Assembly: GCF_033060595.1 (NCBI RefSeq)
Contig: NZ_CP133038.1
Span: forward strand, 2,713,082-2,777,081
From: Pyramidobacter sp. YE332
GTDB lineage: Bacteria; Synergistota; Synergistia; Synergistales; Dethiosulfovibrionaceae
Direction of reading: 5' to 3'
DNA: 64,000 nucleotides
The notes beneath the pieces were generated by a model, which did no database searches, had not been told where the DNA came from, and was given only the letters and a program-made list of their open reading frames with translations. The position numbers and the translations under genes are program-made. How positions within the stretch are numbered: the first letter of the stretch is position 1; every line of letters begins with the position of its first letter. Positions 26,359 to 38,982 of this stretch are shown in pieces.

Positions 26359-27615
26359 ATGTCGTGGAGTTTTGCCGAAAACGTTTTATCGCTCAAGTTC
26401 GACGCGCTGTGGACCACCGCCGTCGCCCTGCTGCTGCTCATCGTCGGCTATGGGCTGCGCCGCCGCCTGCGCTTTTTCGAAACGTTCTGCATCCCCGCGC
26501 CGGTCGTCGGCGGCCTGCTCATGGCCATCCTCGCCCTGGTCCTGCATCATAACGGCGGCGCCAGCGTCAAGTTCACCACCTCGCTGCAGTCGCCGATGAT
26601 GCTGGCCTTCTTCACCACCGTCGGCATCGGCGGCAGCTTGGCGCTGCTGCGGCGCGGCGGCAAGGCGCTGATCGTCTATCTGGTCTTCTGCTGGATCCTC
26701 GCCGTCGTCCAGAACGGCGCGGGCGCGGCGCTGGCAAAGCTCTTCGCATCCATCCCGCCCTCGGCGTCATGGCCGGAGCCGTCTCGCTCGAAGGCGGACA
26801 CGGCGCGGCCGCTTCTTTCGGCCCTCTCACCGAAAATCTCGGCGTCGCCGGCGCGGCCGCCGTCGCCATCGCTTCCGCCACTTACGGCCTGATCGCCGGC
26901 GGCCTGCTCGGCGGCCCGATCTGCAAATGGCTGATCGACAAAAACCACGTCGACATCCAGGCCAGCGACGACGCCATCTATCAAAAGAGCGCCGCCGAAG
27001 TCATGCACGAGGGCGGCAACAGCGAGGTCACCGCCGACGGCTTCATGAAATCGCTGTGCCTCGTGCTCGTCATCATGGCGCTCGGCTCGCTGCTTTCCGG
27101 CTATATCGCCCGCTTCACCAAGGGAACGAACTTCAGCCTGCCCGGTTACGTCACCGCCATGTTCGTGGCCGTGATCTTCCGCAATCTCAACGATCATCTC
27201 CATCTGGTCAAGATCAACACCCGCTGCGTCGACCTGATCAGCGACGTCGCTCTCGGCGTGTTCCTGACCATGGCGATGATGAGCCTGCGCATCTGGGATC
27301 TGTACGATCTGGTCCTGCCGCTGATGGGCATCCTGCTGTTCCAGACGCTGCTGATCGCGACGCTCGGCGCCCTCGTGCTGTTCCCGCTGCTGGGCAGGGA
27401 TTACGACGCCGCCGTCATGTGCGCCGGCTTCGTCGGCCACGTCTGGGCGCCACGCCCAACGCCGTCGCCAACATGGGGCCGTCTGCGAACGCTACGGCGT
27501 GATGTCGCACAAGGCGTTCCTGATCGTGCCGCTCTGCGGCGCGGTGCTGATCGATCTGGTCGGGCTGCCCAACATCGTCTGGTTCATCAACTGGTGCACG
27601 GCCGCGGCCAAGTAA
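26359..27615 (+). pseudogene. gltS: Sodium/glutamate symporter, unit 1 (frameshifted by read errors)
   Basis: Noisy copy of 52164-53423. One-base losses near 26747, 27440 and 27478 break it into three frames. Confidence 0.85.
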
Positions 27616-27702
27616 CTCGGAATTTTTGGAATCCTGCAAGCACGCTTCGGCAGCAGAGGCACCTATGTCGGGTCTGGGTGACCCAAAAAGGAGATCGTCC
27701 AA

Positions 27703-28635
27703 TTGAGAAAAGCGGTATTTGCGATCCTGTCAGTCGTCATGTTCTGTCTGCCGGCATGCGGAACGGAGGAAGCCCGAGCATGCAGAGGCGCGCGCTGGGT
27801 TGAAGCCCAACGCATCTGGCTGACTCCTTTCTATTATAAGAACAGCATCGACGGCTTCCACTCAAACGCTGGAACTTGGGACTCCGACACCAAACTCTAT
27901 GGCGTCACGTTGGGCTACAGCAAGCTCACTCCCGCAGGTCTGCTGGGGGCCGTTCTCAACCTCGGCAGGTACGACGCTCAAGGAAGGCAGGCTGACGGCA
28001 GCAGCGCGGAGGGCAACGTCGCCGGCTTCGGTACGTTTTTCGGCACGCGGCTGGGCACGTGGAACGTCACGGCCAGCCTGTCGCATCACTGGCTGGACGG
28101 CAATCTGCGCGGTTCGGTGCGCGGCATTCCTTTTCAGTCCGACGCGGTGAAGGCGCGCATTTTCACGGCGGGCTGAAGGGGTCGTTTTGGGGCTGCATCG
28201 TACAGGCAGTCTCAAGGTTACGCCATTTCTCGGCGTCAACTACGCCATTACGGCGAGGACGCCTTTACTGTCTCGATAGCGGCTCGTCCCCTGATCGACA
28301 CGGGCAGCGGCTCATTCAGCCAATGGACATTTCCTCTCGGGCTGCATTTGGACTGGGATGCCGCGCATACGCCGACGGGCTGGTCGCTCAGACCGTCGCT
28401 CGAGCTGGCTACGTGCGCGCGGCCGGCGATGTGGACTTCCGCACCAAGCTGCGCCGCATATCGGGCGGCGCAGGCGCAGTGGATTTCAACACGGCGATGG
28501 CCGACGAAACAGTTCCGCGCCCTTTAAACTCGAAGCTCAGAAAAAATGGTTTCGCTGGGCGTCAAACTAAGCGGCACGCTGAGTTCCCACCAGCACAGCT
28601 TCGGTGCCGCTCTGACGGGGAAGTGGCAGTTTTAG
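27703..28635 (+). pseudogene. Outer-membrane beta-barrel protein, unit 1 (frameshifted by read errors)
   Basis: Noisy copy of 53511-54458; 15 bases fewer overall, with multiple frame breaks. Confidence 0.8.
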
Positions 28636-28699
28636 TTTTCGCTTCCCGGCTGAAAAAACAGACGACGGGCATCGTTTTCCAAGACCCGTGAAGCACTGA

Positions 28700-28826
28700 T
28701 ACTAATTCTTGATAGAAAGTATTAACATAGTTTCCCGGGCGCTGCGGGGAGTTCAGTCGCTCAGACTATTTCGACCGCTGTACGGTCTGCGCAGCTCGCT
28801 TATGAATCTCCCCCGCAGCGCCTCTG
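28700..28826 (+). repeat. Structured ~130-bp repeat, left copy, unit 1
   Basis: Noisy copy of 54524-54653; see that entry. Confidence 0.75.
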
Positions 28827-29208
28827 TATTCGGCATTTAATGAGAAATAGTATGGGATCTTTGATTGGATCAAGAACCGCGAGTCCTTCGCCGTTCCGCC
28901 GCGCCTCGGACTCCTCCCGTCACATGACAAAAATGCCCGCGCTAACGGTTGACATGTTAGCGTCGGGCATTTATTTCACTCCGCGCGGAAGAAAAACTTC
29001 CGCCGCCTCTTTTTTCATGGCGGCGTCCCGTGGACGTGGAGGCCGCTCTGTTTCGATTACTCGGTGTTCAGCAAAACCGCGGTGGCGCGCTCGGTCACTT
29101 CCGCCTCGAGCGGGTTGTTCGGCGCGTCGTCAAAAACCGCGCCGGCGCCATTTTTCGGGGAGTTGCTCTTGGCCTGAAAAATGTTTTATGTCTGGCAGAT
29201 ACGACGAA

Positions 29209-29685
29209 TCATCTTCTCTTTTTGCAGAAAATTCCCGCAGCGCCTCCAGCGACAGATGTACATAATTCCGCCGCGGATCCGGCAGCACGGAACGAAAACC
29301 AAGCCGCCGCGCCAGCGCGCAGAAACGCGCTTGTTCGCGGCCCGATCGCCACGTCGGCCGCCTGGCCGGTCAGATGCCGGCTATGCGGCACGCCGCCGAC
29401 GCGGGCGTTATGGCGGGGGCAGCGCCGCCCGCTGGTAAAGGTCAGGCGCTTTTTCCAGCTCGCCTGAAGCTCTGCCAGCTTCTTCAAAAAACGGCGTCCA
29501 TGCCTGCCGCGCCACAGCAGCGGCAGCACAGCGATTCCATCTGGCGGGCGTCCAGTTCCGCCAGAGCCGCAGCATGCGGCTCGCTTCCGCTGTCGCCTCG
29601 GGCGGCGCCCGGCGTGCCGCCCGATTCTCCCGTCAAAGCGGGACCACGAGCGCCGCCAGAGCGACCAGCAGCTTCACACCTCCAT
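29209..29685 (-). pseudogene. M15-family peptidase, unit 1 (frameshifted by read errors)
   Basis: Noisy copy of 55052-55537, 9 bases shorter. The HSRH and VHLSLE motifs fall in different frames. Confidence 0.8.
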
Positions 29686-29968
29686 CACGATCACCTCCTT
29701 CCGCGTGAAGTCCTCGCACGAGGGCATATAAAAGAGTGCATTTCGAACGATATAAATACAAACAGATCGATCAAAACGACGCGAACCGACAGTGCCGCAC
29801 AAGGCAAACGCGGCGAAAGCCCGGAGATGAAAGGCGGGGGACGGATTCTGCGTTGATTTTTCGCCATCATCAGGTATCATCACTTTCAATAATACAGAGC
29901 CGCCGTGCAAGCCGTTTTACGGTGGCGTGGCGCGCGGTGGGAAATCAATATGACCAAGGGGAATCAGG

Positions 29969-31040
29969 ATGAAAGGACTCAAAAGGCAGCTACTGATAGG
30001 GCGGCACTCGTCGTGTGCTCGCCGGCGTCGCCGGAGGCGTTTACGGCACACGGCTGAAGACGGTCGCGTCGATCCGGCGCATCACTTCTACGACTCCGGC
30101 TACAATCTCTACCGTATGAACGTCGGTACGACTACCGTCTCGACGATGTCATCGCGTCCGGCATCGCCGACGACCAATCGATCGTCGACGCTACGATGTC
30201 GGAAGCGCTTCCTTTCCTGCCGCTGCGCCTCAAGGCGCCGAATGCGCTTTCAGCGTCAAGACGCCGACGGCGACGCGCTGATGGGGCGAAACTACGATTT
30301 CAAAACAACACTTCGGCGATGCTGGTCTACGCAACGCTGAAAGACGGCTACAAATCGGTCGCTTTCGCCGCGCTTGACAACCTCATGCCAATGCTCCCGA
30401 TCAAAGCCTCAAAGCCAAACTCTCATGCCTGGCCGCTCCCTTCGTCTGTCTCGACGGCGTCACGAAAAGGGCGTCTCCATCGCAGTGCTGACGCTCGACA
30501 GCCCGCCGACGCGCCAGCACACCGGCAAGCCTGTCATCGCCACCACGCTGGCCATTCGCCTCGTGCTCGACAAGGCGGCCAGCACCGCCGAGCGGTCAAG
30601 CTGCTGGAAGCTTACGACATGTTCGCCACCAGCGGACCGATTATCATTCTACATCACCGATGCCGCCGGCGACGGCCGCGTCGTCGAGTTCGACTGTCTC
30701 GACGAAAAGCGTCGCTTGTCGCCACGCCCATGCGCGCCATCACGAATTTTTACGCGCTCTACAAGGACAAAGTGCTGCCCTATCAGAGAACGGCGTATTC
30801 GGACGCGGCCGCGACGCTACGACACCATCGAGAAGATCCTTACCGAGCACGAGAACAACGTCACGCCGCAGATCGCCTGGAAAGCCCTCATCGACGCCTC
30901 GCAGGCTCCAAAGAGGGGACGTGACCAGCAACAGCAGTGGTCCGTCCTTTACAACAACACGCAGTTGACCGCCGAGATCGCGATCCGCCGCGACTGCAGA
31001 CCGTACACACTACAGTCTGAAGACAAACGAACTCCAATAA
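29969..31040 (+). pseudogene. Linear-amide C-N hydrolase, unit 1 (frameshifted by read errors)
   Basis: Noisy copy of 55831-56921, 19 bases shorter, broken many times. It shares the missing G before the catalytic cysteine with the clean copy. Confidence 0.8.
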
Positions 31041-31077
31041 CCTGCGACGGGCCTGATATTATTTCTACTTAAAAGCC

Positions 31078-31197
31078 GAACGCAAGAGCGCTGCGGGAGA
31101 TTCACAAGCGAGCTGCGCAGCAGTCGAGCTCCTTCTGAGCGACTGAATTCCCCGCGGCGCCCAGAAACTATGTTAATACTTCTATCAAGAATTAGTA
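31078..31197 (-). repeat. Structured ~130-bp repeat, right copy, unit 1
   Basis: Noisy copy of 56963-57089, inverted relative to 28700-28826. Confidence 0.75.
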
Positions 31198-31377
31198 CGA
31201 AGGATTATGAAGGGCTTCTTTATCCGTGCCTGAAAACGAACGCAGGCGGAGCGAACGGGTATCGTTCGCTCCGCCTGCGTTTCGGAAGGTCGGCAGATTC
31301 TTCGCAGCGGCGCGTTCCACGCGGACACCGCCGCTCGACGTTTCTGTTTTCCCGGCGCCGCGGCGGACTGATTTCCT

Positions 31378-31726
31378 CTATCGGCCGAAGAGCGCCGCAA
31401 TCTGCTTGACGGTGTCGTCGAAAACGACGCTGAAAGGTTCGCCGCGAAGAGGCGCTGGAAGGGACTCGGCTTGCGGGGAAGAAGTAGCCCACCGCGCCAC
31501 GGCAACGACAACGACAGCCAGCCAGAACCAGAAGCGGCTCTTCCGCGGCGCTGTGTCTTTTCGGCGCCACGACCGCGCGCTTCGTCAACGCGCACGCGCT
31601 TGGGATCCGGTCTGCAGGCGTCTTCACGACGGCTTGGCTGTTCGACGGGACGGTCGCACCGCAGTAGGGCAAAAGTGCTGCTCGTCGTTTTCGAACTTCT
31701 TTCCGCAGGTGTCAGTAAATTGCCTT
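31378..31726 (-). pseudogene. Zinc-ribbon membrane protein, unit 1 (frameshifted by read errors)
   Basis: Noisy copy of 57276-57638. Even the start codon is lost (the A of CAT on the plus strand is missing near 31725). Confidence 0.75.
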
Positions 31727-31761
31727 CTCATCTCTCCTTTGAAGTGATCCGGCAAACTGTT

Positions 31762-32485
31762 TTAGTTTTATGATCCGCCCGCATGCGTCCAGCAAGGACC
31801 GGATCAGCGCGTGCATTCGCAACAGCGGTCGCACTCGTCCAGCTCCTGCCGGGTGCATAATCGAGCGCGACGGCGCGTTGAGCCGAGGTCGGTAAGAACC
31901 CGCGGAGGCGCTCAATGTGCGCTTTTACCTCGTGATACGCGTCGAGATGGGCTGACGGCGCGCAATGCTTCGCGTGCACGGCAACGAAGGACGTGAGACG
32001 GAAGCGGATCCGCTTCGCCCATGGTGGCTGTCGTGATGACTCCCAGAATCGAAGTAATGAAGAAAACCGGCGGTCGTAACTCTGCTTCTTGCCGTCGATC
32101 ATGCGCTTCTCCTGTGGCTGATGTGCTCACCTCCAGCTCGACGCGCTCGACCTGCCCAGAGGACGAGGTCGGGATTGACGGCCAGCAGGTCGTCATCGGC
32201 ATCTTCGAGCACACGAAGGTCCCCCCGCTTCGTCGATCATCAGCCGCCCACCGTTACCGACTTCGCGCGAGCTCGAGAAGCCGCGCAGTTCTCGAGGTTA
32301 CGTTCGCGGTCCCGAACTGTTCGTCGATCTGCGCCACCTCTCTCGCGGCGCTCATCGAACCATGCGAAAGCTCTGGCGCACTTCTTGCACAGATTGCCGT
32401 CCGCCAGCCTGCGATTGCCAAGCAGCCGATCTCGCCGCCGCAGATGGAACAGATCTTTTCTCGAAAAGTTGCCGAAGAGTCCCAT
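31762..32485 (-). pseudogene. DUF4428-type zinc-ribbon protein, unit 1 (frameshifted by read errors)
   Basis: Noisy copy of 57679-58440, 38 bases shorter, one of the densest error zones in the window. Confidence 0.75.
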
Positions 32486-32737
32486 CCCCATCTCCATCTC
32501 CCCTTGTCTTCCAGTTTGAAAGCTCCGCACATTCGCGCGCGGACGATCTTTCATAGTCGCATATACCCTATCCGCCGCCATTCCACATCGCCCGATCGGG
32601 TGAAATGCGAAAGATCCGCAAAAGACGCTCGAGATCGAACGCAACCAGAATCAACCACAACTGGTAAATCAGCCAGCTAATTCGCGCGTCCGTGAGGTGC
32701 AACAGCGGCTTTTGTCGGCCCATTCGTCGTCGTTGCT

Positions 32738-35728
32738 GCTTCAATTCGCGCGCTCTCACGGAGCGCGACGCGTTGTAGACCGCCAGCGCGACAGTCGTTC
32801 GCAGTGTTTCAATTCACGCGCTCCTCGCGGAGCGCGACCCTCCGGAATCAGCACGGCGCAAGCTCGGGCTTGCGTTTCATTCACGCGCTCTCGCGGAGCG
32901 CGACCTGTCAATACCAATAAAAAAGTCACCATAACTGCTCATTGAAAAGTCACCCCATCACACTCTCATCACAGCAGACACCTCGAAAGAACTCCCCATC
33001 GTGCCCCATAACAACGTCTACGCGAACGTACATTTATCCCGACTGTGCTATGATATCCCTGCCTTTGACGACGCCACGCCGCCATGGTGGTCCGGAGCGG
33101 CTTGTGCGCTTTCACAAGCCCGCTTTTCCGTTTCTTTGCCGATGCCTCATCGGAGTCGACTCGTTTTGACTTTCACCTCCTTCATCTCGATCCGTCTGCC
33201 CTTGGAAACACCCCAGATCCGCCCGGTCGACGTTTCACGCACCTCAACCGTCGTTTGGCCATCCCGAGGCAATCGTCCCCGCCGGAACGTACCGACGACC
33301 TCCGTAGGAGATCATGCCGCCGTGATCCGTCCTGCGAGATTCGCGACGCGCAAAGAGAAAATCCAAATCGACTTTTCCTTCCGGCTTCACATAAACGTCC
33401 TCTCCTCAGCCGGATTGACGGCAACTTCCGATTGTGCCTGGCGATGAGCTTGGGCAAAACCTCGTTGGCCGCCGTGATATCCGAGACGCCAAGCAGCCTC
33501 AGTCCCCGGCAGCCTGTCCTGCATCGTGTTCCAAAGACGTTCGACACGCCCCTTCGCCTCCGGCGTCAAGGCAAAGATCTGCCCGATCCAGATCCTTCAG
33601 CCCCGTCCGAACAACTTAACGGCTCTCCTTCCCCGCCTCATTCCCTTCATTTTCTTCATTCCTTTCATTCCTTTCATTCCTTTCATTCCCTTTAGTTCTT
33701 TCATTCCCTTCGATCCGATCCTCATCATCCTGCGCCCGTGCCTTGGAGAGCGGAAAATCGTATGCCGGTCGCTGTAAATCGCCATCGGCAGCCATACCCT
33801 CGATCCCCATCCCCAGCGCGGCGACATAGCCCGCCATACATTCGTTCTCAGTGAAATAGGCGCCAGTCACCATCCCCGTCGCATCGTCATATAAGCGTGC
33901 AGCGTCGCACGCCCGTCCCCCTGCCAAACATTCAAACGACGTGGCGTCAGTCTGCCACAACATCCCCGCGGCCACCTTCCGCGGTCGGGAACGGTGAAGC
34001 TTCGGCCGTCGCCGCACACTCTCTTGCTCCTGATCCCCTCGTCCTTCAGGATGCGGACGACACTCGAACGGCTGATCCTGATCCCCTCCCGTTCGTTCAG
34101 GCATTCCGCAAAGTGAGAGAAGTTGAAATCGTAATAGACCTCCTCATACGCCTTCAGCACCGACTCCCGAACCTCATCTCCGATCCTGCGCCGAGACGTT
34201 CTGCCGCGGTTGCCGTGAACAAGCCCCGCCCCCTGAGCGACGAACCTTCTTGATCCTGATGATTTGCCGTTGACAGAGCCCAGCTTTTCCGCCGCCTCCC
34301 TGTTCGTCATGCGTCCGTCGACAAGCGCTCCGATAATCCTGATACGATCCAGTTCCTTTGTGACAATGTCATTCGCTCCTGTTTCATGAACGGTATATCT
34401 CAGAGTGACATTTTCTTGGAACAGTTATGGTGACTTTATCACTGAACAACGACACTCGCGGAGCGCGACCTTGACAGTCAATTTCCTGTATGCTAAGATT
34501 CATGTTTCAATTCACGCGCTCCTCGCGGAGCGCGACCGCCGCTTTGAGGGTTATTCAGCGCGTAAGCGACGTTCAATTCACGCGCTCCTCGCGGAGCGCG
34601 ACCGATCTTTCAGGTTATCCACGTGCGACGCCGATGTTTCAATTCACGCGCTCCTCGCGGAGCGCGACCGCTTTTTGCCGGGCTGGACGCCGAACGGCTG
34701 ACGTTTCAATTCACGCGCTCCTCGCGGAGCGCGACCACAACGCCGAGACCCCCGGCGCGTCGCCGAAGTCGTTTCAATTCACGCGCTCCTCGCGGAGCGC
34801 GACGAGACCACGGCCCGCAGCGGGACCGCGTCGTCGTTTCAATCACGCGCTCCTCGCGGAGCGCGACTCGCCGAAGAGCTACCTGCTGAAGACGTTTTTC
34901 ACGAGTTTCAATTCACGCGTCCTCGCGGAGCGCGACACGGCGCGCGCTCGTCCATATCGTCGAGACTCAGTTTCAATTCACCGCTCCTCGCGGAGCGCGA
35001 CCCTGGCGATCTCCGAGGGCGCCTCACGTCATGCGGTTTCAATTCACGCGCTCTCGCGGAGCGCGACACGGGCGGATGTGGTCTTCGTCTCCTCCGTGGT
35101 TTCAATTCACGCGCTCCTCGCGGAGCGCGACGGGCACAAGCTGGAATTGACGCCAGCCGCTACGGGTTTCAATTCACGCGCTCCTCGCGGAGCGCACACG
35201 CCTCGTGGCACAGGCGCAGCAAGCGCTCGCAGTTTCAATTCACGCGCTCCTCGCGGAGCGCGACGTCATGCCGTTCCCCGCCTCCTTTTCAGCTTCCGCG
35301 TTTCAATTCACGCGCTCCTCGCGGAGCGCGACACGCTATCGTTCGGAACATCGGTTCCGCTTGCTGCGGTTTCATTCACGCGCTCCTCGCGGAGCGCGAC
35401 GCGGTGAGGTCGCAAGCATCTTTGCAGCACTCGTTCAATTCACGCGCTCCTCGCGGAGCGCGACGGACGTGAGCACCACCAGTTCAGACTTCTCCGTTTC
35501 AATTCACGCGCTCCTCGCGGAGCGCGACGATCAGCTTCGCGACGTCGCGAAGCTGCATCAGAGTTTCAATTCACGCGCTCCTCCGGAGCGCGACCAACGC
35601 CGTTGAGGACCATGCCCGCGCCCATGGTGTTTCAATTCACGCGCTCCTCGCGGAGCGCGACAGCTGTTCGAAGATGGTCGTGCGGTTACTCATTTGTTTC
35701 AATTCACGCGCTCCTCGCGGAGCGCGAC
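32738..35728 (-). CRISPR. Type I-C CRISPR array, unit 1 (noisy copy)
   Basis: Same spacers in the same order as 58705-61761, interrupted by the same IS at 32906-34454. It is 66 bases shorter because repeats and spacers have lost single bases. No spacer gain or loss separates the two copies. Confidence 0.93.
32906..34454 (-). mobile_element. ISNCY-like IS inside the array, unit 1 (noisy copy)
   Basis: Copy of the complete element 58878-60462, here 1549 bp against 1585 bp. The transposase frame is broken many times by single-base losses. Confidence 0.9.
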
Positions 35729-36045
35729 AGTGGTACTTTTGAGACGGTATTTCCCCGCTTTCTCGAAGCGTTCCCGCGAAGTTCGTCGCAAGCTCTATTT
35801 CCTTGTGGCTTTCACAGTGTATCTTACAGGGATTTCCGTGTTCCCATTAACCGCGACGGCCTAGGAATAGTATGACGAATTTCTTCACAGCTGAATGGTT
35901 GGGCGTGCGTTTGCCGGATCACCGATTTTTGCGCGCTTGGGGTTCGCGCTTACAGAATGAGTGCCGATTCCGGGTTGTAACTTTTCTTCGCGCCTATGTG
36001 TTCCACTCGTTTTTCCCAGTTGTTGCCGAGGAGGTAAAAACGCAG
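35729..36045 (-). other. CRISPR leader and cas2 3' fragment, unit 1
   Basis: Same content as 61762-62082: leader, then 31 C-terminal codons of cas2 (35950-36045) ending at the unit junction. Confidence 0.85.
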
Positions 36046-36422
36046 ACGGCGGCCAACGAGGTTTTGCCCAAGCTCATCGCCAGGCACAATCGGAAGTTTG
36101 CCGTCAATCCGGCTGAGGAGAGGACGTTTATGTGAAGCCGGAAGGAAAAGTCGATTTGGATTTTCTCTTTGCGCGTCGCGAATCTCGCAGGACGGATCAC
36201 GGCGGCATGATCTCCTACGGAGGTCGTCGGTACGTTCCGGCGGCGGACGATTGCCTCGGGATGGCCCAAACGACGGTTGAGGTGCGTGAAACGTCGACCG
36301 GCGGATCTGGGGTGTTTCCAAGGGCAGACGGATCGAGATGAAGGAGGTTGAAAGTCAAAAACGAGTCAACTCCGATGAGGCATCGGCAAAGAAACGGAAA
36401 AGCGGGCTTGTGAAAGCGCACA
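36046..36422 (+). mobile_element. 3' fragment of IS transposase at the unit 1/2 junction
   Basis: Corresponds to 10241-10619 (starts ACGGCGGCCAACGAGG). The IS sequence 5' of this point is absent and replaced by cas2. Confidence 0.9.
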
Positions 36423-36543
36423 CCGCCGGAATCCTCATTCCCAGCGTCAAAGAAAGCGTGCTTACCCGCAGCATTGTCCAGGGAAAGCGTCCCAATGGCC
36501 GTCCGGTGCCACTGCCGCGACGCCGGGGTCGTTTGCGAAGGAA

Positions 36544-37416
36544 CTAGCACGCGAAGCAAGATACAGTTGTACAGCGCCTGGGTACCGTCGTTTTCGCCGC
36601 CTTCGTCAGCCAGGCGGCGGTAAAGTTTGTCGGCCAGCTCCAGCCCGGGCAGGTCGAGCTTCATCTCCCGCGCGCAGTCGAGGGCGATGCCCATGTCCTT
36701 GATGAAGTGCTTGACGTAAAACCCGGCTTGAAATCGCCCTTCAGCATGCGCGGCGCCAAGTTGCTCATCGAAAAGCTGCCCGCCGCGCCGCCGGAGATGC
36801 TGGTCAGAACCGACTGCGGATCGAGCCCGGCCGTGCGCGCGTAGGCCAGCGCTTCGCAGACGCCCATCATGTTGGACGCGATGGCGATCTGGTTGGCCAT
36901 CTTGGTATGCTGCCCCGCGCCCCATGTGCCCTGAAGCCTCCATTCTTTGCCCATGGCGGCGAACAGCGGCTCCGCCAGCTTGAACGCCGCTTCCGGCCGC
37001 CGGCCATGATCGTCAGCTTGGCCTCGCGCGCCCCTACGTCGCCGCCGGAAACGGGCGCGTCGAGCGCCTCGCCGCCCAGCTCCCGCGCTTTGGCGCCGAT
37101 TTTCGCGGCCAGCAGCGGCGACGAGGTGTCATATCGATGACCAGCTTGCCCAGAGCAAAGCCCGCGAACAGACCTTTTTCGCCGAAGTAGACCTGCTCCA
37201 CGTCGCGCGGATAGCCGACGACCGTGATCACCGCCTCGGCCGCGCGCATCACCGCGGCGGGGCTGTCGGCCCATGCCGCGCCGGATGCCAGCAACGTTTC
37301 GGCGGAAGCTTTCGTGCGATTATAGACTGTCAGCTCGAAACCGGCTTTCATCAGGTTCGCCGCCATCGCTCTCCCCATCACGCCCAGCCCGACAAACCGA
37401 TCTTCTTCAAAGTCAT
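36544..37416 (-). pseudogene. 3-hydroxyisobutyrate dehydrogenase-family gene, unit 2 (read errors)
   Basis: Noisy copy of 10744-11622. Single-base losses, for example near 36568, 36726, 36997, 37129 and 37396, split the frame. Intact in units 1 and 3. Confidence 0.85.
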
Positions 37417-37598
37417 CAGAATCTCTCCTTTTCATCAGATCCCGCGCGGCGCAAGCCGCGCTCGTCTTCCTTTTTGTTTTATTCTAGCACGGATCGTTCG
37501 CATGAAGAGCCACGAGTTTCTCCGCTGGATATTTATCAAGCCGGTATGAAAATGTTATAATGGCGCAAATTTGAAAAACCCAGTCAGGAGGCCTGACC

Positions 37599-38785
37599 AT
37601 GGAATACAGACTCAGTCACCGCGCCCAGAACCTGCGCCGCTGCATGATGGACGCCTTTCATCTGCGCGACGCGAAGGACATGATCTTCTTCAACTCAGGA
37701 CAGCCCGCGGCGGATCTTTATCCTCGCGCCCTGCTGCGCGCCGTCCTCGACGAGCTGCTCGCCGAGGAGCCGCAGATACTCGCCTACCCCGGTTCGCAGG
37801 GCGACGAAGAACTGCGCAAAGCCCTGGCCGAACGCCAGAACCGCCTCGACGGCGGCGCCGGCATCCGGGCGGAACAGATCGTCGTCACCAACGGCGGCAC
37901 CGGCGGCGCCGATCTGCTCGCCCAGTTATTTATCGATCCCGGCGACACGGTGCTGAGCGAAACGCCCACGTTCCCGGAGACGCTGGACTGCTTCACCAAA
38001 TCCGGCGCGCGCCTCGCAGGCGTCTCCATGGATGCCGGCGGGCCGCTGCCCGACGAGCTCGAACGCCTGGCGCAAAAGTGCCGGCCGCGCTTCTTTATGT
38101 CATCCCCAACTTCAGAACCCCACGGGGCGCTGCACCTCGCCCGAACGCCGCCGCGCCGTCGCGGAGATCGCGCGCCGGTACGGCTTCTTCATCGTCGAGG
38201 ACGATCCCTATCGCGAGCTGAGCTTCGACGCCGCGCCGCCGCCTTCCTATCATTCGCTGGCGCCCGACTGCACGATCTCCATGGGCAGCCTCTCCAAGAC
38301 CATCGCGCCGGGAATGCGCATCGGCTGGCTGGTGCTGCCGGACGAGCTGGTCGAGCGCGCCGTGATGACGCTCAAGGCCACGGCGCTGTGTTATCCCGCC
38401 CTGCTCCACCGCGCCGCCGCGCGCGTGCTCGAACATCCTCAGTTCGACGCTCACGTCGCCGAGTTATGCCGCGATCTGAAGCGACGTTACCAGCTTTGAC
38501 TGGATTGATGAGCGCACAGATCCCAACGGGATGGCTGACGTGGGAAACGCCGCTGGGGGAATGTTCCTGTGGTGCCGCCTGCATGACGGCGTCTCGGCCA
38601 TGGACTTCGCCGTGCGCGCCCGCGATCGTTGGCACGTGGCCTTTTTCCCCGGCGTGTGTTTCACACCCAACTACGAAGGGGAAGACTTCTCGCTGCGCCT
38701 TACCTTCGCGCGCCAGACCGACGCCCAGATGGCCGAAGGCGTACGCCGCATCGCCGCGGCGCTGAAGAGCTTCGCCGCGAACTGA
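37599..38785 (+). pseudogene. PLP aminotransferase, unit 2 (read errors)
   Basis: Noisy copy of 11807-12996, with losses near 38095, 38110 and 38495 in addition to the five-G run shared with unit 1. Confidence 0.85.
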
Positions 38786-38982
38786 CGCAGAGTTTCGGCG
38801 CCGTGGGGACAGGACTCGCATAAACATGCGTCGCGCGGTTTGCGGCACAGCCCTGTGAAAAGGACGGGACCGTACGGTCTCTATTCAACGGGAAACGATG
38901 AAGCGCTGCTTCTTGACATATTCATAAAATATATGTTAGATTCATTGCACCTTGTTTCACAAAACGAAAAGGAGGCAATGCA

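Larger units (their letters stand above)
10241..36045. repeat. Tandem unit 1 of about 26 kb (25,805 bp as written)
   Basis: Every gene from the transposase 3' fragment to the cas2 fragment recurs in the same order and orientation in unit 2 (36046-62082) and begins again at 62083. Unit 1 differs from the other copies only at its left edge, where the IS continues intact to 9285. Its left part (to about 22.3 kb) is clean and the rest carries many single-base deletions. Confidence 0.95.

Noticed and set aside
22302..36045. A run of decayed pseudogenes from ftcD to the DUF4428 gene
   Set aside because: Each is intact in the other unit and differs mainly by single-base losses, mostly in short homopolymers. 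That is a sequencing-error pattern, not gene decay, which would show substitutions and stop codons.
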